A stretch of DNA of 64,000 bases from Liolophura sinensis. Lineage: Eukaryota; Mollusca; Polyplacophora; Chitonida; Chitonidae. A program made the position numbers and the translations under genes. The stretch lies in assembly GCF_032854445.1 (NCBI RefSeq), contig NC_088297.1, positions 13,941,335 through 14,005,334 of the forward strand, read 5' to 3'. Of this stretch, positions 30,570-43,900 are shown one piece after another (position 1 is the first letter of the stretch; each line of letters starts with the position of its first letter). The notes below the pieces were generated by a model, which was given only the letters and a program-made list of their open reading frames with translations, was not told where the DNA came from and made no database searches.

Positions 30570-31875
30570 TTTTCGTAGTAGCTAGCAGTAAGCTACAGAA
30601 TAGTTTTCTGAGTTTTCTTTCAAGTCTATGAAAAATGTGTCTGCCTGAATGGTCCGGTGAGTGGATTTTATTGCGGAGATTACATACATACATGCATCAC
30701 AGGGTTTTCCGCTAACAAAGTTGAAGACGCACCTTCAGTTTCGGTGTAACGCGTTTTTTAAGACGCCTGCATTATGTCCTTTTGATTCCCAAACGCTGTG
30801 TTTTCATCTGTTTTTTTATCAAGGTGGTTCTATATAGATCCATATCTTGCTGGCTGTGTTCGAAATACATTTAATATTTTTCCATCTTTATCAATAGCAG
30901 ATCTGTCGCTGGTGCATGACGGTACACCCTTTATGTATTCTGATTCAAAAGAAAAAAGACGTTATGAACAAATAAGCCGTGTGCCCTTTTGCCATAAGCT
31001 ATTCCCATGTTGCCGTACAGTTTTTTTGGATAATAATACACCAGTGGTTCTCCATATTGCGTATTCATATCCTACGTTGTAAAGCTAGGTAGGTCCCATG
31101 TAAAATGTGATGATTTTTTAGTCTTTGTCACGAATCTGTGTTTGTGAACTCCACGACCTTGTCAGCCTTGTTCAGGACGGCAACCAAGCAAACCTGTGGG
31201 GAAACATTGTCAGGTCAAAAAAGACTAAAATAGGAACGACTGAAAAAGAAACAACAGCAGTTTTAAAACAGGACTTTACCCAAACAGCAATTGTTCAAAA
31301 CTATCACTACGCAACCATTAATAAACAGATCATGGTCGCCTGCTGGGACATTTATTGAGATATTGCAATGAAATAAAAGTATGTTACCTACAGATAACGA
31401 GTATGGTTACTCCAGTATCTAGGTCGAGCCATGTGGGACAATCATCTCTTCAGGTGTTGATTACTGTCCTTTTCAAAATGTATAGCCGACGTGCCATTTG
31501 AACTCTAATATATACGTGTTATTCATCATATGCATTTAAAAGCAATGGACCGTGTTTAGGCTATTTGAACGCGGAGAGCAAAGGAAAAGAAACATAGATA
31601 ATGCGTAAAACTAAAAACTTAAAATATTTCTAAAATCCATGCTTCTAGTTTAGATATGTTGCGTGTGCCCCTACCCCACATAAAACTGCCTGCCCACGAT
31701 TACCAGCTATTAGTAGCAGGCAGTCTAGTCACGTGACACAGCTTTGCACAATGGCTGGGATTGTTGCACAATTCGGCACTATATCGCAACCTGAGCACCA
31801 TAAAGTCGTCATCCACCTTGTCGTAACACACAGTTCACGGTCACAAGAGTTGGCTGCTGGTTAATCACGGACAAC
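30570..31875 (+). repeat. Duplicated upstream region of the secreted-protein gene (copy 1)
   Basis: Blocks at 30,575-30,770 (tatgaaaaatgtgtctgcct, then gaatggtccggtgagtgg) match 55,030-55,190. Blocks at 31,015-31,875 match 58,910-59,935, including agactaaaatagga, actacgcaacca and catggtcgcctg. The second copy is interrupted by SINEs and other DNA. The duplication leads directly into the signal-peptide exon in both cases. Confidence 0.8.
31800..31805 (+). promoter_or_regulatory. Putative TATA-like core promoter element
   Basis: ATAAAG within gagcaccataaagtcg lies 76 bp upstream of the ATG, and the same sequence is preserved 73 bp upstream of the ATG of the duplicate exon at 59,936. A TCACGG-like initiator would fall about 30 bp downstream. 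It is inferred from position and conservation only. Confidence 0.4.
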
Positions 31876-31948
31876 ATGGCGAAAGACATACTGGTGAAGA
31901 TTTGTCGCTTCCTGTCCATTCTCATGATAATGTTGAAGCTGGTGAATG
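31876..31948 (+). CDS. Secreted cysteine-rich protein exon 1 (signal peptide)
   Basis: ATG at 31876 starts MAKDILVKICRFLSILMIML then KLVN, a typical signal peptide with two lysines before a hydrophobic core. The donor gtaagc follows at 31949 in phase 1. Strong similarity to the exon at 59,936-60,008 in both the coding part and 130 bp of upstream sequence supports it as a genuine first exon. Confidence 0.85.
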
Positions 31949-34900
31949 GTAAGCGTGTTCGGATTTATCTCGAAAACATTGATGTTTTGAAACATTGATC
32001 TTTTATGGATGGTTAGAGGCGAGTCATACTTGTTTATTGTTGTCGATGCTTTGGTGGACAAAGGGAAAACAGGAAAACTTTTCGATATGGTTTAATGCAT
32101 ATTCGTTAATTCTTCCGAATGAAACAAAAGGAAGACATTTATGGACAGTGTAACGACAACATAGCATTTTGAGTAACTCTAAACCCGTAACGTCTAATCT
32201 ATCGAAGTGATTTATATTCTGAACTATAAAACTACTACACATCGCCATTTTTTTCAGGTAACAGCAAGAAGATATCCAACATGACACAAAATCAATTTTC
32301 GACATTTCATTTGAATGCCATAGCTTGTCTAAAATTTAGACAAAATTGCCGGTCTTAATTATACAGTCAGTCTCAAATTTCTTTACCAGTGTTTTAGGAA
32401 AGTTGGCATAGCCCTACAACTGACTGGTTATATTTCATCACAGGCTACACATTCTAAATGTGTATGTGAGCATTCATTTATCTTTCAAATGTTAGAGCGT
32501 ATACTAACGTCGATTTTACAATAAATGGCCTCCATTTAACGTTTCTTAAACTGTCCCAAACATACCAGCCGTTAATCACTCCTTCTAACCTTGGGTGTGG
32601 GTCTGCCGCATCGAATGTTGCACATGTTTTTTCCGGCATACATGGATAATGCTGACTACTTCTATTTCATTTGACTTGTTTGATTGGTGTTTTACGCCGT
32701 ACTCAAGAATATTTTACTTGTACGACGGCGGCCAGCATTATGGTGGGGGGAACCCATAGGCCGTGCGAAACCCACGACCATCCGCATGTTTTATGGAAGA
32801 CCTTCCTACGTTCGGCTGGAGAGGAAGCCAGTATGAGCTGGACTTGAACTCTGACTGCTTCTACTTCGAGCTAATAAAATCAGGAACACAGTCAGTGCCA
32901 TATCTACATAAATTTAACGGAAGGTAGTTACCTGGAACTAGAAGAACGTAGTTGGCAGTTGAATTCCATCAGTAGCCAAATCGTGCAGACAATAAAATTA
33001 GGGACACATTCTGTGCCAAATACACATAAGTTTAGTGGATGGCAATAAACGTGGTCTTTGGGAATTCGACTCTGGGTAGTGTTTTACCAACTTCAGGCCT
33101 GAACACTGATTTGGACTTACCGAAGGCAAGTAAGCCGCCCCGCGTGATTCATTATACTGATACGGGTCAACTAGTCGTTGGGCTATCTCCTTAATGCTTA
33201 ACGTCAAGCGGGGAAGTTACAATTTCCTTTTTATGGTCTCAGGTGTGACTCGACCCAGGATTGATCCTGGATCTACCAAAGCGGACCCTCTACCAACCGA
33301 GCTATCGGGGCCGGTACAATCAGTTGAAAAAAAAACAACGTCCAGAATATAGATCCTTTAGCCGAATTAGGCCGAAAAGATATGGATCTGTGTTAATTAC
33401 AATTCATTGGACGTCACTGACAGGTAGAGAATAAATAAATGCGCTGGATTGTCATCCATATCTAATGTGGCGGTGAGCCCTCTAATGGGCTTTCACTTGT
33501 CGCCAATTTTTCAAAAACACTTCTTTCTGATGAACAATATGTCATATGATAAAATGAAGACATACACCTCCTTTTTTACGGTGTAGCCGGAAAATATACG
33601 TCTGTCCAATGTCAGAACTCGCACTGACTGTCAAGAACCAAACCACTTCAGTATACATTTTCTTTCTACAATCATGCAACTTCTGATACTACGTGGATAC
33701 ATACAGTTTCTGTGCACATTCATGCTATTCTTCTTATCAGATGTAATTGCAAATAGTAATGAGCCCGCAATCAAGCTACTTATCGCATTTGAATACACAC
33801 AGTCTAAAGATCAATGTACATGTAATCCTCCCAGAATACTCAAAATTTCTGTAATTAAAATCAAACCGCTTTCAATCAAATGTAATATTACAGTCTGTTA
33901 TGGCCGCTATTATCAAGCCCTACAAACATTACCAGATCCCATTATTTCTGATGATAGAACGTCCTGCCTGTCTATATTCTCGACGTTTTCTTTCAACTGG
34001 TTGACTTGTTTTCGAGCCTTTTCCCGTTTATTTTAGTTGTAACCGTGAAGAAAATAAAACCACGACTGAGCGGTGCAATGTCAAGTTGACATACTTCCGG
34101 TTATTAGGGGTCAGTGAGCAATCGATTTGATTGAATATAATTCCCGTGTTGTTGTTGTTGTTATCATTTGTGTATTATATGTCATAATTTGAACTTTGAT
34201 ATCGAATTCATGTCTGGAATATTCATTGTCTGCCCGGCATCATTGAAAACTGATGACCGCTTCTCACTTGTGAATCACCGGCTTTATTTCTTATTTGTAT
34301 AATTTCTTACATACCTTTGTCTTTGGGTGTTAGTGTTAAACGTTGTTTTGGAAATGGATCTTGCGATTATCGACTGGGAACGCCCTTTACGGACTACGAA
34401 TGGTATATGAATGTCGGACTTTACGCTTATATAAGAGCTTATAAAAAACACTGACCGTTTCCAATGTCTCATTAGCCAGTCCTTATGCCAGGTGTACGCC
34501 TATCGTGTTTGTTTACTTACTTTGCTCGTTTCTGTTATACTTTAGCCGGCAAATGCCTTGAAGCCTGTTACACTGAAGAAGCTGTACACCCAACTGAACC
34601 CAGCCAGACATGTGTCCGTAAGTTGCATGGTTATTTAGACAATACATGAAGGATATACTTCTGGGTTGTGTTTGAAACTTCCGGGCGAGTCCGAAAAAAA
34701 CAACAACAGACTACTATAGAGTTTCTGTCGAGAAACACAAATGTTACGAAAACGTTTGCGTATTCCTAAATTCTTAATTTATGTGGTACAGCTTACAAAG
34801 CTATTGAATTTTCTACAAAACTGGCTTTATCAGTAAATTTTTATTTTCACTATGCAGAGAACATTTTTCTCTCTAGATCAATAAGTTAGCAAAATTACCC

Positions 34901-37900
34901 AAACATTTTTGGAGGAATTGACCTAGCCATTATAGACCCAGTACGATCATTGACGACTAGTATACGAGTGTCTATTTCGACGCATATACTGTGACGATTT
35001 TCATTTTCATCTCAGCTGTCCAAAAAAATACAAAGCTGATATCTACTGAATTGCGGAAGGCATCTCAGTTATTGCTATGTTTCACAAGATGAATGCTTAT
35101 GCAGCCTCTATAATCAATTGAGCACGGATCAGATAATGGTCGTTACCCACGTAATACAGACGTATCTTATAATTTTCGTATAGGATGGTTTCTATACGCA
35201 TCCCCTGAATATAGTTATACTTCCGATGTCTTCATCCAAAAGGCCCTCTACTGGGAAACTCTCTGAACTACCCTCGGAATTTTAGCGTCACGTTACTACT
35301 ACGTAAAAGTTGCAAAGAAAACGCTGTAACGAAGATCAAGTTCTTCGCTTGGAAAGACTGTCGATACCCTGCAGGATTGCTTGTTGCATATATTTTTTTA
35401 TATAAGTGGTGGTCGTGATAGAAGATGTCGCCTGTTTTGTCATGAACTCTGCTCTTCGGCCTTGTTTGTTGATTGTAAGCAGTATTTCATTGCCGTGTTT
35501 GCCTCTTCCTCCGTCTTTCCAATGACGACGGCTCCAATGATGACGTTAACAGGGAAACTATAGGCCTCGCTAGGCATGTTCTGGGATTCAGTCTGGCATT
35601 CAGCTGAGTAGTAGAGGCAGTACATCAAAAAGGGGAGTGCTGGTTGGTAAGGTATTACAGCCGTCAGGTGGGCAATAAATATTTCCGGGTAAAGGCGGAG
35701 AACATATTGATTTTACGGGTGACAGAGTCAGGGACTAATCATCACACCGGGAATCTGTTGTAAAATGGGTTTTTAATGACCGACACTTGTTGTGACAACG
35801 GAAGGGCTACATGTATATTCTTATCCCAAGTGGTTAGGTCATTGCAGTTGTTGGGGTGCTGCACGCCACGATAGGTTGACAGACAGCCTGATCGACTTTT
35901 CGTGAGCAGACAGCCGTATTTAGGTGCCGTGGCCAGTCTAGCGACTGGCTGGGTTTGCTCGAGCGGGCATGTCTGTCAGTCCCGTCTTCGGCACCTAGCT
36001 ACGGGTGGCTTTGCACCCGTAGCTAGGTGCCGAAGACGGGCTGACAGACATGCCGTGAGCAAAACAGCCGTAGATAGACTGGCCGACTTGCCGTGAGAAA
36101 GCAGTCGTAGCCAGGTGCCGTGGACGGGCTGACAGGCTTGCCGTGAGCAAAGCAGCCGTAGCTAGGTGCCGTAGACTGCGTAGACAGGCGATTCGACTTG
36201 CCGTGAGCAAAGCAACCGTAGCTAGGTGCCGTGGGAATGCTGACGGACTTGCTCTCAAAGCAGACAGTCGCAGCTAGGTACCGTAGACGGGTTGACGGAC
36301 TTGCCATAAGCAGACAGCCGTGGCTAGGTGCAGTGGGCACTCTGACCGGAATGCTGTGAAAAAGCAGACAGCCCTCCATGCCGTAGACAAGCTGGCCGAC
36401 TTTCCGTGACCGTTGGTATACATAGGGTATACCGTGGGTGCCGCAGACGGGCTGTCCGACTTGCCGTTATGCAGATTGCCGTAAGTGCCGTGGACGGGCT
36501 GAACCACTTTCTAAAGGAGCAGGGAGCCGTGTATTTTTTGTTCAGTCTGGCAGATAGTGGCTGTCTCAGAGCAGCGTCGACAGAGCAGTGAAGCATACGA
36601 TGTTGGGAACACCGTGTCTTAAATTTGGAGATAAAAGTAAAGTCTATGCCGATCTGATTTGCACAGATCTCGATTTGTGTACGCGTGGCGAGAAGCCTGA
36701 ATTCAAATAAACATCTTGTTTGTTTTATTGTAACTACCACTCTCAGTACTTATTTCATACTCCCGGTTTCCCACGCCCTGAATCAAACTTGGCTTCCTGG
36801 ATTGGCTTGGTCAATGCCCAAAGTCGCCCCAACGACTTAAGCGCTATTTTGGTCGGCATGGAGACCTTTTCCTGGAGATAAGTGGCTTGGGGGGGGGGGG
36901 GGAAATGCTACAATTGATGGCAGCGGTGGGATAGCGTTTCGTTGGCAATTGCAGGTAAAAGAGATCTGTAGGACAGCTCAGTGGGACTTGCACTGGCTTT
37001 GAGATGGCTACGAGCAGTTTACTCGACATTCTTTTAGAGGTGTCTAATACATCTGCTTGTTCCATCTGCGGGACTGAGCCAGAATTCCATTGACATTATG
37101 AAATTGTCAGTTCACGAGCTTTATCACGTTTTGTCCATGACAGGGGCAACAGATGTCCTCGATGAGCAAAATGAAGCAGAAAACCGGGTTGCGGGCGCCG
37201 GGAGTATTGCTTCAGTCAGGTAATGGAAATCATTGAAGAAGTGAGAAGTTTGGGTGACACTGAATCTTCTGGCTTGCACTGTTTCCACAGTTGTTAATGG
37301 CTTAAAGAAAAGTGCTTCAGAACGCAGTGGCTCGGATTCTAAGGGTGCTGACGTGCGTCGGCCGCCATGAATAGGGTGACACACCACGCAGGCGAAAGGG
37401 TCATTGTAGGGGTGTGTACCCTGACAACATGTTAGATTCTCCCGTGATCGGCGGCCGATCGTCGAGGAGCTCTGCGGAAGTGTGAACATATGACGGGATA
37501 ACTGCTTCGGCTATGACTTAGTCCATTAAATGCACTGCGCAGCTGTTAACGGGTGTGAATAGAAAGAACAGCAGTGACCTTTGCCAAGTTCTGCTCAGCA
37601 GGTTCTGGCCAGTTTCGAGGCAGATCTTGGTAGTGTTGATTTTCATTACTTGACTAAAGCTTTGTAGAAACTGTTCGCCCCACAGAAACAGCTTGGCTAG
37701 TACAAATCGCAGCTTAGTCAGATACCGTCAGAGAGACGGGGCCCTTCCAGCACTTGCTCAAGCGTTGATCAGACAGCCTTAACATGCCTGAAAGCTGAAG
37801 ATGAGTTGCAAGACATCTTGGCCAGAGATCAGTTCTTGGAAGAAATGAGCGATGAACTAAGTTTTCAGGCCTGGAAGACGAGACCACGGACTTCGGTGTA

Positions 37901-40900
37901 CCTCTTCATGCTGCTGTGGAAACTGATGCATTTAGGGGATTCTCTGCGTTGTAGGGCTGTACCTACTGTGAAGGCAACAGCAGTACAAGAGGAGAGTGCA
38001 GCCTCACTTTCTTCTGATGATGAGGCTGATGGGCGACATCTCAGTGATAGTATAAAGTCATTACTGAGAATCGGCCCTGTGGACGCGTGGCGATTATCAT
38101 GGTGGTAGATCTGGAGGGCGTTAACGCGGCGGTTCACAGTCGTCCGGCTGTTGGCGTTGTGACAAGAAGGGACACTTCAAGAGGGATTGTCCGAAAGTTC
38201 CCAGTGCCACGACAGAAAAGCCAAAGACATCGATAAAAATCCACAGTTAGTACAGAAAGCAACTTTCTCTGGGAAACAGAGCTCTATTCCCCTCGGACAA
38301 TCGGGATCTGTTCATACGTGGTGCTGCGTTGACACTCTGTGTATATTCTGAACGATCGTCTGGAACCCACAGTTAAAATTCACTTGCAGAAGCCTTCCTA
38401 TGCTACTCTCCACATTGCAGACTGTACTAAGATGGGTTTGGAAGCCGAGGCTTTATTTAAACCCATGTGGAAGACACAGAAAATGTCTGCTGGTGGACTT
38501 AGATAGATGCCTCTGCTACAGAAGGAGACAACCTAACGCTGAGACGGCATTGATATCACGCCACGCTGATTTGTCTGCGAAAGTTGGCACTGACCTGCGA
38601 AGGACCACGTTGGTGAGGCATCACATTAAAACCAGAAGTGTTCCTCCGTGAACAATTCCTTCGCGACGACCCCCTGTTCATTTGAGAGAATTGATTGACC
38701 GAGAGGTGAAAGATTTGCAGCAATGAAGTATCGTCGAACAGTCCGTAAGACCATGGTCTGCATCTGTCTTGCGTGGCAAAAAGAAAAAAAGGTGTTGTTC
38801 TGTGTTGATTACAGATTGCCTCAACAAGGCCACGGAAAAAGATGCGTGCGTTCTCATGCACATAGACGGCGCTTTGATTGTTTCACAAGAACTCGGCGGC
38901 GATGTCATTCCTTGCTACGGACACATGGAGATATCCCCTGAGGATAAGAGTGAAACGGTCTTTGCTACAAGAAAGGGTCTGTTTCAGTTTCGCATCATGC
39001 CCTTTGGGATATGTACAGCACCAGGGACGTTCGAGCGTTTTATGCAGGTCATTCGTGCTGGGTTCCATTATGATACCGCTTGATGTAGATGAAGGATATC
39101 ACTGTCCTCGGGAAATCGTTCGATGAAATGATGGAACTGTTGCATGAAGTGTTTGGTAGACTCCACCGACGCGGTCTCAGGCTGAAGCCATCAAAGTGCA
39201 CCACTGGACCAAGAACGGTAGCTTATCTAGGGCGAAAATGTGACGAGCGAAAAAGGGAATCGAAATAGACCCGGAGAAAGAGAAGAGCGTGAGGAAATGG
39301 CCTATAGAAGTTCGAAGCGCAGTTATTATAGGCGATCTGTCCAGGGCTTCGCATCGGTTAATACTCCTTTGCACAAACTTCCAGAAAAAAGACTAACTTC
39401 ATATGGAATACTGCCGCAAAGAGTAGTTGATTCCTTGCAGCTGAGATTGACTAACCCTCCCATTTTGACGATGCCTTATTTCGAACAGCTGTTCATAATC
39501 TACACCGATGCCAGCAATTTCGGATTCGGGGCAGTACTCTCCCAGAGGATGAATGGTAGAGAAAGAGTTGTGGCATATGCCAGCTGAACATAGCTGTGGT
39601 TCACTTTGTAAAGTGTTTCCGGCACTATTTTGTTCCGTACTGACCATGGGTCTGTACAATGGAGGTGGAACATCCGAGAGCAGATGAACGGCTAACTCGG
39701 TGGATCCATCTATTAGTTTGATGTTGAGCATCGCCTCGGCAAGAAAAATGCCAATGCAGACGCAATGAGTAGTACAATCTGTTGGCAGATCCTCCGCAGA
39801 GTCCCGGAAGGGCAGTCCGAATCCCTGAAATTCAGCCTATGGAAGCAGCTTTTGCTCAAGTACAAACAGAAACTGTGGAGTTGAGGCCTCTAGTAGGTTG
39901 GGTTCGTGCAGGACACGGCCCTGGGTGGAAAGATGTAAGTCCATACGGGCAGTAACCCAGAGTTTGTGGAAGGGCTCTAATCTCCTAGAAATGACAGGCG
40001 CTTTGCTAGCTCGGCGTTGGTTGACAAAGCAGGGTAAGACAACTATTAAGCGACTGTTGGTGGTTCCAAAACCACTGAGGCTAAAAATACTAGCTGAATG
40101 TCAGGACAGTGTATCGGGTGGACACCATGGCGTTTTTAAGACGCTGAATAAGGTTAAGATATGATGAACGCTTGGCTTGCCTTCAAAGCGATGTTCGACA
40201 GTGGTGTAGAACATCTGCCGCGGGCGCCGTGCTAGACAAGCAGGGCAGCTGTAACGAAGATCAAGTTCTACGCATACGGACCAGTAACGAGACTGTCGAT
40301 AACGCGCAGGACTGTTTGTTTCATAAATGTTTTTAAATAAATAGTCGTCATTATAGAAGACTGCCTTTTGTGCTCTACCTTTTTTGTCCTGAACTATGTG
40401 CTTGAAGGAAGAATACACGGCCTTCCTTGTCGATTGTGACCCATTTGCTCTGGTATACGGGCTCACCGACTTGACGTGAGCAGATAGCCGTAGCTACGTG
40501 TAGTGGACACACTGACCAGCTTGCTGTGAAAGCAAACAGCCTTCGGTGGCGTGGACGGCCTGACCATCTTACTGTGAGCAGACAGCCGTGGATGCCGTAG
40601 GCGGGGTGACCAATTTGTGGTGAAGCCGACAGCCGTAGGTGCAGTAGAAGGTCTTATCGTCAACCGTAGTTATACATAGCGCTTTCCGTAGACAGACTGA
40701 CCGACTTGCTGTGAGCAGACAGCCGTGGGTGCCGCTAAAGGGTTTATCACCGACTGTCGGTATATATAGCAGATACCGTGGGTACCGTGGGTACCGTGGG
40801 TACCGTGGACGGGTTGACCGACTTGGCGTGAAGCAGACAGCCGTGGGTGCCGTGGACGGACTGGGCCACTTCCTGTAGGATCAGAGAGCCGTGGAAGTCG

Positions 40901-43900
40901 TGGCCGGTCTGGCAGATAGTTGGTGGCTCGAAAGCAGTGTCGACGGTTGAAGCGTAGGGTGTAGGTCCCCTTAACGACATAAGCACTTGTTTGGTCGGCC
41001 ACCCGTTCAATAAGTGAACTATTCTTGAGTACGGCATAAAACATTCATAAAATAAATAAATGAATATTTGCGTCAACCTACGTTGGTTGAACACCACCTA
41101 TAGAGAGCTCAAATTTTTTGATTACATGTTGGAATGTTCGCTATTAACGTGCCAAAGTTTGATTCTCTTCCTTCCACATAAAATTGACTTCTACTGTAGT
41201 TTTAGATATTCGTGCTCTGTAAACAACAATCAGATTACAGGTTTTAAAGACATTGTAGTGGGGAGAACTGCATTGTATGCAAGTTCGTGTAGATATCCCC
41301 ATGACTTGTGTTCATAAAAATAGCATTTTATAAAACAATATTTCTCACTTTTTTTCTTTTAAGTCCACGGTATGTGCTCCATTGATGGTGGGTGCCACGC
41401 TGATGGGGCGGTTAATCCTGTCAACAGCTGTGAGCAGTGTGATTTCAGCAGGAGCATGTTGGAGTGGTCACCCGTTCTCTATGAGTTGAACAATGGTAAA
41501 CTGACTCTCATTTTCCCAGCTACTTTGTGATGTTCGTTACTATTTCCTTTCTAAAAACCGCCAATGACCTTGCTGAAGTTGTTCTTTTCTGTCAAAACTT
41601 TAAAACATGACCCTGTGGCGATTCACTGGACGTTGGTATAACCTGTCTCTGTGAAAAGTGGGCACAGGCACTACCGAGGAAAGAATAAATGCACTCCGGT
41701 GCCCGATTGGTCGTGCGTCAGTTTTGTAAGCAGAATTGGCGAGGGTCACCCTTGGGTTGGGCCTTGGCTAAGGATCTAAAGTCGGCGACTTTGGCACCAG
41801 TGCGGTTGCAGTGAGTTTAAGTCCAACTTATGATAGCTCCCTCTCCGGTCGTAGGAGGGAAGGTCTGTCAGCAGCTCGCGAATGATAGTGGGTTTCCCCC
41901 GAGTTCTGCCCGGCTTCCTCCCAGCGTAATGCTGGCCTCAAGTGAAATATTCTTGAGTAAAGCAATTGAATCACCAGTCTTGTCAAGTAACTTTGGTTAC
42001 ATTGTAGTGCTTAAACATTTACATGAAGAGCTGGAAAGAAACGTTAACATAATAAACTGGCAAGAGAGTGTATTTTACTGATTAAGTGTGACCATTTACG
42101 AGCTACCACGCAATCCTCGTTGTTCTGGGTTTAATCTCTATGCTGAAGTCCTACAAGGTTACAAATATGTGAATGTAACGGTACAGGGCGTTAAATCTAA
42201 AAACAACGCCCAAGGCCCATGTTTATCAACCGCCATAATCTATGCGTCGAAACAAACATTCGTATACCAGCCGTCAATCCATAAGGGCATACGGGTCAAT
42301 AATCACAAGGCAAATTCCCAAAAACGAGTTACCACAGGACAAAGAAAGTGCATAAAGTACGAAAATAGGACGGAATCATACAAAGCGAAGCGGTCAACAG
42401 TTTCTAATTATGTAAGAAAGACGCAAGGAATGTTCTAGGCGACTGAGTGAAATCAGTATTCAAATCATGTTCTACCATGACAGAATATCAGTTGCCGATA
42501 ATAAAATAAGTATCTCAGTTGCGCTTAAATTCCAACTGTTCATATATCCAGAGTGGCGATCTAATTTAGCACGATGAATATACATTTCCTAGCCCCGGGT
42601 TAAGCACAATCATGAAGTAGAGCGCCAGAGATTATGCGCGATCTGTCCATATTTACTCACTAGAGAATTATATTTACATTACTTATGTAACATTTAAGAA
42701 ACTGAAAGCGTTTGATGGAATAACCTTAACACACTAATTTTGGCAGTTATAACTTGTGACGTTGATTGAAATCGTCACACAACACGCAGAATCTAACAAA
42801 TGCTACAAGGCAAGATTTGTACGCGCCATATTCAGGACACTTTGATGTCTTGCTTTTATCTCACATTCGCAATGTCAAACTTGAAACTATCCCTGTTGTC
42901 CTACAGTCTGTGAGATAGGACACTGTTTTTGTCTCGGTACTAATATAGATCCAAGTAAGATATACCATCTGGAAAGTCAGTGGATATCTTTGAATCCATC
43001 GAAGGTGGATAAATACAGGTATCTTTTACAGCCTTCGCCATTTATGGATTGGTTAAAACTAGCAGATAATTAAACATTCACGTTCAGCAACAAGTAAAAT
43101 GTTTTTTTAAACTGATTTGTACACTATCAAACAACGTATCAGTTACATTTTTAGTTCTTTCCTGTTTTCAGTTTGGTATTTTAATCACTTACAATTTTTT
43201 ACTAAAATCATAAAGGGCCTAATAAACACGACCCCAGGAAGAAAATGGCCAACCCAATATAATGCTGAGTGGGGCATCATGTTTTCGGGATAATGTAGTA
43301 TTGCAGGTCACGCATGTGAATATTCCAGCATTGAGAGCAGCCTGTTGCTTGTGGATAAAGAGTGCGGTTTTGCTGTGCCATAGTAGGATGGGTGGAAAAC
43401 GTTTTTTCGTCCAGTGGTTAAAGATGTTTGCCTTTAAATCATTCTAGACACAGCAAACGGGACGTGCACGTTTGAAAACCATCATTGGGGAGGCAATTTG
43501 TACATCCCCCGATTACCACTGCTTGTGGCGCATTGGAAACACTATAAGCCATCGAGTACGTTCGCTTAGGCGTTAGCACACTCTAACATTCTGTCCGTGG
43601 CTCAGTTGGTTAGGGCGCTAGACGCAGGAGTATCTCACCAATGCGGTAGCTGTGAGCTCAAGTCCAGCTTATGCTGGCTTCCTCTCCCGCCGTACGTGGG
43701 AAGGTCTTTCAGCAACCTGCGCATGGTCGTGGGTTTCCGGTGGGCTCCATCCCGGTTTCCTTCCACCATAATGCTAGCCGTCGTATACGTGAAGTATTCT
43801 TGAGTACGGCGTAAAACACCAGTCAAATAAAGTAAATAACTTCGTTGATGACTACCGTCAAATGTGGGAAAGTTCGTCTATAACTTACCCAAGTCCGGTT

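Larger units (their letters stand above)
35325..41001 (+). mobile_element. Decayed Ty3/Gypsy-type LTR retrotransposon in intron 2
   Basis: Related LTRs bracket gag-pol remnants. Both LTRs start tgtaacgaagatcaagttct and end ggtcggc(c)a. Between them are a zinc knuckle (38,149-38,190), reverse transcriptase (38,700-39,210), RNase H (39,480-39,600) and an integrase zinc-binding domain (40,020-40,235). Frameshifts and stops break every domain, and the integrase core is missing, with the zinc domain running almost directly into the 3' LTR. The 5' LTR (about 1.5 kb) is twice as long as the 3' LTR because of internal repeats. I could not find a target duplication. Confidence 0.8.

Noticed and set aside
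30798-31082. 94-codon ORF upstream of the secreted gene
   Set aside because: It lies in the duplicated upstream region, and the second copy (58.8-59.0 kb) does not preserve the frame.
33674-34036. 120-codon ORF with a signal-peptide-like start and AATAAA 17 bp after the stop
   Set aside because: The region is AT-rich, the later part is low-complexity hydrophobic sequence, and no family motif is visible. It could be real, but I could not separate it from chance.
35902-36740. Several overlapping ORFs on both strands rich in Ser, Pro, Arg and Ala
   Set aside because: They arise from GC-rich tandem repeats inside the LTR, where all frames are open by composition.
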